This document shows positions 60,241-64,000 of a stretch of 64,000 nucleotides of DNA, in pieces. The notes under the pieces are model-generated. The model ran no database searches, was not told the origin of the DNA, and saw only the letters and a list, made by a program, of their open reading frames with translations. The number at the start of each line of letters is the position of its first letter. The first letter of the stretch is position 1. The position numbers were made by a program, and so were the translations under genes. The stretch spans positions 42,055 through 106,054 of the forward strand of contig JASANE010004934.1 of the NCBI GenBank assembly GCA_030248225.1. The letters are read 5' to 3'. Source of the DNA: Trileptium ribeirensis (taxonomy: Eukaryota > Nematoda > Enoplea > Enoplida > Thoracostomopsidae).

Positions 60241-60909
60241 AATAGTAGTCCAAGGGGCACACACATACATATATTTATATTGTCTGCCATAAATATATGG
60301 AAAGTAACAGTCCGGATTCTGCTTTGACAATCCAACTTAGCGCAAGTAGCGATTGGCTCTACACGTTACGAGTGAGGTTCGGGCGCCGTTCGGGGCGAGT
60401 CTAGTGTTCAACAATGGTCCCCACACTGTTCTACCAGTATGCTCCGGTTATTCCCGGATAATACTACCCTAGACGGGTGCGGGCCATCAAATTAACCCGG
60501 TATCCGTTATTGTTTGTAAGCTCAAAAGCTACCGTATGTGTAAAGTTAGTTGGTTGCGAATGGTGATTTCCCGTTACCATTGCTTAGTGTGCAGCTAAAA
60601 CCAAGTAAGCTTAATATTTTTGATTTCAGTCTCAATAAAGTTGTTAGCTTGAACGTGCAGCCCGGGGCCTCCTATTCCCGGACGGTCATAACCGTCAAAG
60701 TTTTAACGTATAATGGCGGCTGCTTGGGGTTCGGCGGGATTCCCCTTTTCCTATTTTTAGGGGTTCCATGTTCAGTCTTACGCGTCGGTTGAAACAGCTT
60801 AATTCTCTCTAATTCAGTCAAATATCAACACTCGTCACGGAAAGAACGCGGTTAATAAAGCAAAGATCATTCACTTAATGGTACACCATGTCGAAACAAA
60901 CCATAACAG

Positions 60910-61285
60910 TTTTATATACGAACCATTTTATGAAATCCGACATTTTTACACACGAAGCAATGATACAATACGACCATTTATATACGAACCACTGATAAAA
61001 TAGGACATTTTATGAAACGAACCAGTGATATGATACGATATTTTATAAAACGAACCAGTTGTAAAATACGACATTTTTATATACGACCCAGTGATAAAAT
61101 ACGACCTTTTATATACGAACCACTGATGAAATACGACTTTTATAAAACCAACCAGTGATGAGATACGATATTTTATAAAACGAACCGGTGCTAAAATACA
61201 TTTTTTATACGACCCAGTGATAAGATACGACAGTTTATATACGAACCAATGATAAAATACGACATTTTATAAATGAACCAGTTGA
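60910..61285 (+). repeat. Tandem array of ~12 units of 31-33 bp
   Basis: Units follow the pattern TTTTATA(T/A)ACGAACCAGTGA then TAAAATACGACA, mostly 32-33 bp, with point differences. The array lies about 100 bases inside the 61,392 edge, near the start of the minus-strand LTR. Confidence 0.92.
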
Positions 61286-61392
61286 TAGAAATATAAAATA
61301 TGACGCGATATTTTCACCAACGTGTTTCGGTACGATTTTAGGTGCTGGAGTCAGGAAAATGCTCGTAACGGCGCCGGAACGGGCCTGTTACA

Positions 61393-61508
61393 TCTCTTAT
61401 ATTTCTAAATGGAAATATTCGGACTTAATTATACGGGTTGCGAGTAAATTTTCACCAGCCTAAGACAAGTTTGTGATGAATAGCCTGTACCGAGGTCTCG
61501 TGACTTAA
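61393..61508. other. Short spacer, probably 3' end of the minus-strand element body
   Basis: Its reverse complement resembles 56,985-57,075, the region abutting the plus-strand LTR start. Confidence 0.4.
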
Positions 61509-61773
61509 CCCTTTCATGCCCGAATTAATTTGAGTATCGCGGAATGTTTGACAAACTCAAGCCTGCGCCAGGGATCGAACCCGAAACGTACGATTGAAAC
61601 TTGTGTACACAAACCACTGAGCTATCTGAGAGCTGTTGCTCGGATCCTTAAGGAACCTCACAATGCGAGCGAATAACAACGCACGTTCAAACGTACGATA
61701 TACGACAAACTCAGTTAACACAGCGAGTCGCAATGTGCGTTTGGTCCATTTGGACCTTACGGGCATGAGAGGG
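61509..61773. mobile_element. piggyBac-type MITE carrying a tRNA-like segment
   Basis: The element starts CCCTTTCATGCCCG at 61,509 and ends CGGGCATGAGAGGG at 61,773, a 14-bp inverted repeat with one mismatch. TTAA flanks both sides (61,505-61,508 and 61,774-61,777), the invariant piggyBac target. At 265 bp it has no transposase. Internally, on the minus strand, a perfect A box (TAGCTCAGTGG, 61,614-61,624) and B box (GGTTCGATCCC, 61,571-61,581) form a tRNA-derived RNA polymerase III promoter. Confidence 0.85.
61571..61624 (-). promoter_or_regulatory. RNA polymerase III A and B boxes (tRNA-like)
   Basis: TAGCTCAGTGG and GGTTCGATCCC fit the A and B box consensus and are about 33 bases apart. 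The flanking acceptor halves do not pair, so it is a tRNA-derived promoter (SINE-like) rather than a tRNA gene. Confidence 0.7.
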
Positions 61774-61777
61774 TTAA

Positions 61778-62334
61778 GACTTCTCCGAAAATTTAGATCG
61801 AGCAGAACGCCTTCGCTGCCTGGTAATTGTGTACTCTATTATCTGAAACTAAGCACGTAATTTATTTACTAGGGCTCGGCCTGATCACGTTGAATGGTCC
61901 ATATTTCGTTTATGAATGACCAGCGGATATTAAGAGGTTTATCCTAACCCTTCGTTTGACGAACCCCGAGAGTTTCCAAACTAAGTCCTCCTCCTATATT
62001 TTAAAGGGGGAAAATGACTTTTCCCATATAGCCTCAAGGGGAAATTGTATTCCGGTACCGCCGTTCAACTTGCAGTTGTAGTAGCTCTCTTAATTCATTT
62101 CGGGGACCAGCGTGCCTGGTCACAAATTTTGATATCTTCTGAATACGTGAAACTATGGAATATCCCCACAATGACAATATATAAACAAGGTTGCATTAGT
62201 ACATTACAATATACGACAAATGGTATTACCATACAACAATCAACGAATGCGATACAATTTCTAACCGATTGTACAGTTAGGTGCAATGGTTCACCCTCGG
62301 CATCGTCCTCATTCTCCCTTTTCGTTTTCTTTCC
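61778..62334. other. Non-coding, interior of the minus-strand element
   Basis: No minus-strand coding frame is recognisable here. A plus-strand open frame beginning at 62,045 without ATG partly overlaps the antisense of the SGNH-like copy 3 and is not credited. Confidence 0.4.
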
Positions 62335-63085
62335 TAACCGAGAGTTTTATATTCAATCTGCTCTCCCACCCATTAACGCAGATAACCGATGTAGGGCTCG
62401 GTAACGTGGGGTTCGGAGGGAGGGGTATCGCTAGGGCCGGTTTCCCAGACCACGAGTTCTAATAGTTTCGGTGAAAAATGGGGCATACTGGACTTCTGGG
62501 CTCTTTCCGGAAATTGTTCCTTTATACCTCTTTGCAGCTGAGTGAATTCTTGAATTCTTCGGACCATTTGCTAATGTCGTCCTGTCCAATGTCCCGTGCC
62601 GGTGGCGGTGGCGCTACAACAGCTCGAGCGCCGTCGCTCAGGAGGTAATCGAACGAGCAAATGTGACGGCGCACACGGCGCATGACTTTGCTCGGTGTGT
62701 CCAAGAGACGACTCTCATGCGGTTTAGAAAGCAGGGCGCTTTGTATCCGCCAAGTATCATGACAGTCGTGGTCTGAGGCGTCGCAATACACGTCGCCAGT
62801 CGAATAAAGAACTGTGTGGTAGCTCCAGGCCAGGCAACTACTCTTTCGCTGCGGCCATTTTCACTAATGGCGCTGCCATATTGTCGCCTAGGATGATGAC
62901 CTTGGGCCAAGTGGCAACTCCGTGGCGAATGAAGGTCCGTATTTCCTCCAGAAGGCGGCCCATGACGTTGTGGCATGGCCGTGGACACCGACCAAAGGCG
63001 ACATCTTCTGGTCCGAGGCCAATTCCCCAGAAAGGATCCGAACGGTTCGCTTCCAGTAGTTGAGAGTAGATAGAAAATGGGGGTT
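62335..63085 (-). pseudogene. SGNH/GDSL-hydrolase-like protein, copy 3 (5'-truncated)
   Basis: It is a minus-strand homologue of the two copies at 53,653-56,240. Readable blocks, in three frames, are DPFWGIGLGPEDVAFG, CHNVMGRLLEEIRTFIRHG, TWPKVIILGDNMAAPL (block I with GDN in place of GDS), VAWPGATTQFFIRL, TTTVMILGGYKAPCF, GARAVVAPPPPARDIGQDDI and a C-terminal MPHFSPKLLELVVWE. Order and spacing match copy 2. It is cut off at about 63,085 beside a run of C, so the N-terminal domain is lost. Its presence on the other strand shows that a family of such genes travels with these elements. Confidence 0.65.
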
Positions 63086-64000
63086 TTACCCCCCCCCCCC
63101 CACACAGTGGTGGGGGAAGTGGGGTGGACAGATGGCATATATATATATATATATATTTATACGTAGTACCACTAGTCCGGTTTCCATGGCAACACATCTA
63201 TCATTCCCAGAAATGTAGCAAAAGAACTGCGTTACGATTTCCAGCAGTATGTGTATCTCTGCTATAATAGACTTATAATTTAGGATCAAACAAGATGGAT
63301 AGTACTGGGTTGCAGCAAAATAGCAAATTTAAATCCATATGGTGGTGGTTAATCGTTTAAACAGTAGTCTCATTTTATTCATGCTTATATTATCGGCAAA
63401 TGATGTCATGACTGCTCAATATTAGTGACTATCGTTTAAAACAAGTATAGAGTCATATACTCACTTGGGATCGATTAACAAATTAACTACATATCTCATT
63501 TGCTTCGATTTAACTAGAAACTATGATGTCACTAAAATGACATCATTCGAACAGATGGTGTTTTTCTAAAATATAGCGGTTTTTCAAAGGTCAAAATATT
63601 GTAATAATATTGTGAGGTTGTCTGTGGTCATAATAAATGTCAGTGACACAACAGCGCTCCTATTTCCAAAATTAAAATATTGTTTCTCTTACATTTCTTA
63701 TAACTTCCTATTAACCGAACATTATTTCAGTATAACTTTGTTTGGATAACTAGAAGCTCACTCATCGAGGGTGGTGTTCTGATTCACCCTCAGCTGATTA
63801 TTTATTATTACTTAAATTAGTCTAGGTTGCATAGATGGGAAATTTTGGTATTATTTTCAATACTCTTTAACTATTGTTACAAATTCAGCAAAATTACTAA
63901 TGTTGGATTCGAGCACTCAGAATTTATTTTTCTTATATAAATTAAACAAGGGTTATAGGTTTTTTACTATTCTGATTTCAGTTTTACTAGTTAAATAAAG
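63086..64000. other. AT-rich sequence, no recognised gene
   Basis: It begins with a C run (about 63,091-63,104) and an (AT)n microsatellite (63,136-63,157). The remaining 800 bp is AT-rich without recognisable features. Confidence 0.5.

Larger units (their letters stand above)
57076..61392. mobile_element. Two facing LTR-like sequences (3' LTR of plus element, and inverted)
   Basis: The left edge TGTAACAGCCCG at 57,076 begins the 66-bp match to 36,355. The right edge CGGGCCTGTTACA, ending at 61,392, is the reverse complement of the same type of terminus. Inverted similarity continues outside both edges, which a single LTR would not do. I therefore read this as the 3' LTR of the plus-strand element meeting an LTR of a minus-strand element. 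Where one ends and the other begins is not resolved. Contents include a CA-rich microsatellite near 59,325-59,345, a diverged ~340-bp duplication (about 59,720 and 60,060) and a 33-bp tandem array. No gene is recognised. Confidence 0.5.

Noticed and set aside
57076..61392. A single 4.3-kb solo LTR with TG...CA ends
   Set aside because: Inverted similarity extends outside both edges and no direct target duplication flanks them, so two facing LTRs fit better.
62045..62404. Plus-strand 119-residue frame with a signal-peptide-like start and cysteines
   Set aside because: It has no ATG (starts at TTG after an in-frame stop), and its end lies antisense to the C-terminus of the minus-strand SGNH-like copy 3.

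Overview
The window reads as metazoan nuclear DNA that is almost entirely transposable-element sequence and old, decayed intergenic DNA. There are no operons, ribosome binding sites or dense bacterial ORFs. Every long reading frame I recognise is a transposon or retroelement protein, and no host gene can be named. The mix of hAT, piggyBac-type, CR1/L2-like LINE, tRNA-derived and Ty3/gypsy-like elements with an envelope-like gene fits an invertebrate animal. I cannot fix the phylum; a lophotrochozoan or an arthropod are both possible.

Positions 1-6,700 hold two non-autonomous hAT copies, one complete with an 8-bp target duplication, and a four-unit heat-shock-element motif just upstream of a TATA box. 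Positions 6,700-11,670 hold a 21-bp tandem array that keeps a heptapeptide reading frame. It is split by a CR1/L2-like LINE and by a 1.2-kb terminal-inverted-repeat element, which itself carries a nested 388-bp one. Positions 11,880-14,900 hold two diverged direct copies of a ~1.5-kb non-coding unit. Positions 14,900-21,850 are mostly unassignable, with a 117-bp tandem duplication and a tRNA-like SINE head. Positions 21,867-26,570 are a complete hAT transposon with inverted ends, an 8-bp duplication and a transposase broken by one frameshift. Positions 26,890-29,550 are a heavily decayed CR1/L2-like LINE. Positions 29,550-36,350 are AT-rich and without recognised genes.

Positions 36,355 to beyond 57,076 form the most interesting structure, a giant and now defective Ty3/gypsy-like retroelement. 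Its order is long terminal region, gag, an uncharacterised repeat-bearing region, an envelope-like glycoprotein, then protease, reverse transcriptase, RNase H and integrase. A Ser/Thr/Pro-rich region and two tandem copies of an SGNH/GDSL-hydrolase-like protein follow. The envelope-like frame lies upstream of pol rather than downstream, which is not the usual retroviral order. All SGNH-like copies seen lack the nucleophilic serine of the GDS motif.

A third copy of the SGNH-like gene lies on the minus strand at 62,335-63,085. Downstream of it on that strand is an LTR-start-like sequence at 61,392. This suggests a second, convergent, 5'-truncated element of the same wider family. A piggyBac-type MITE at 61,509-61,773 carrying a tRNA-like promoter sits between the two.
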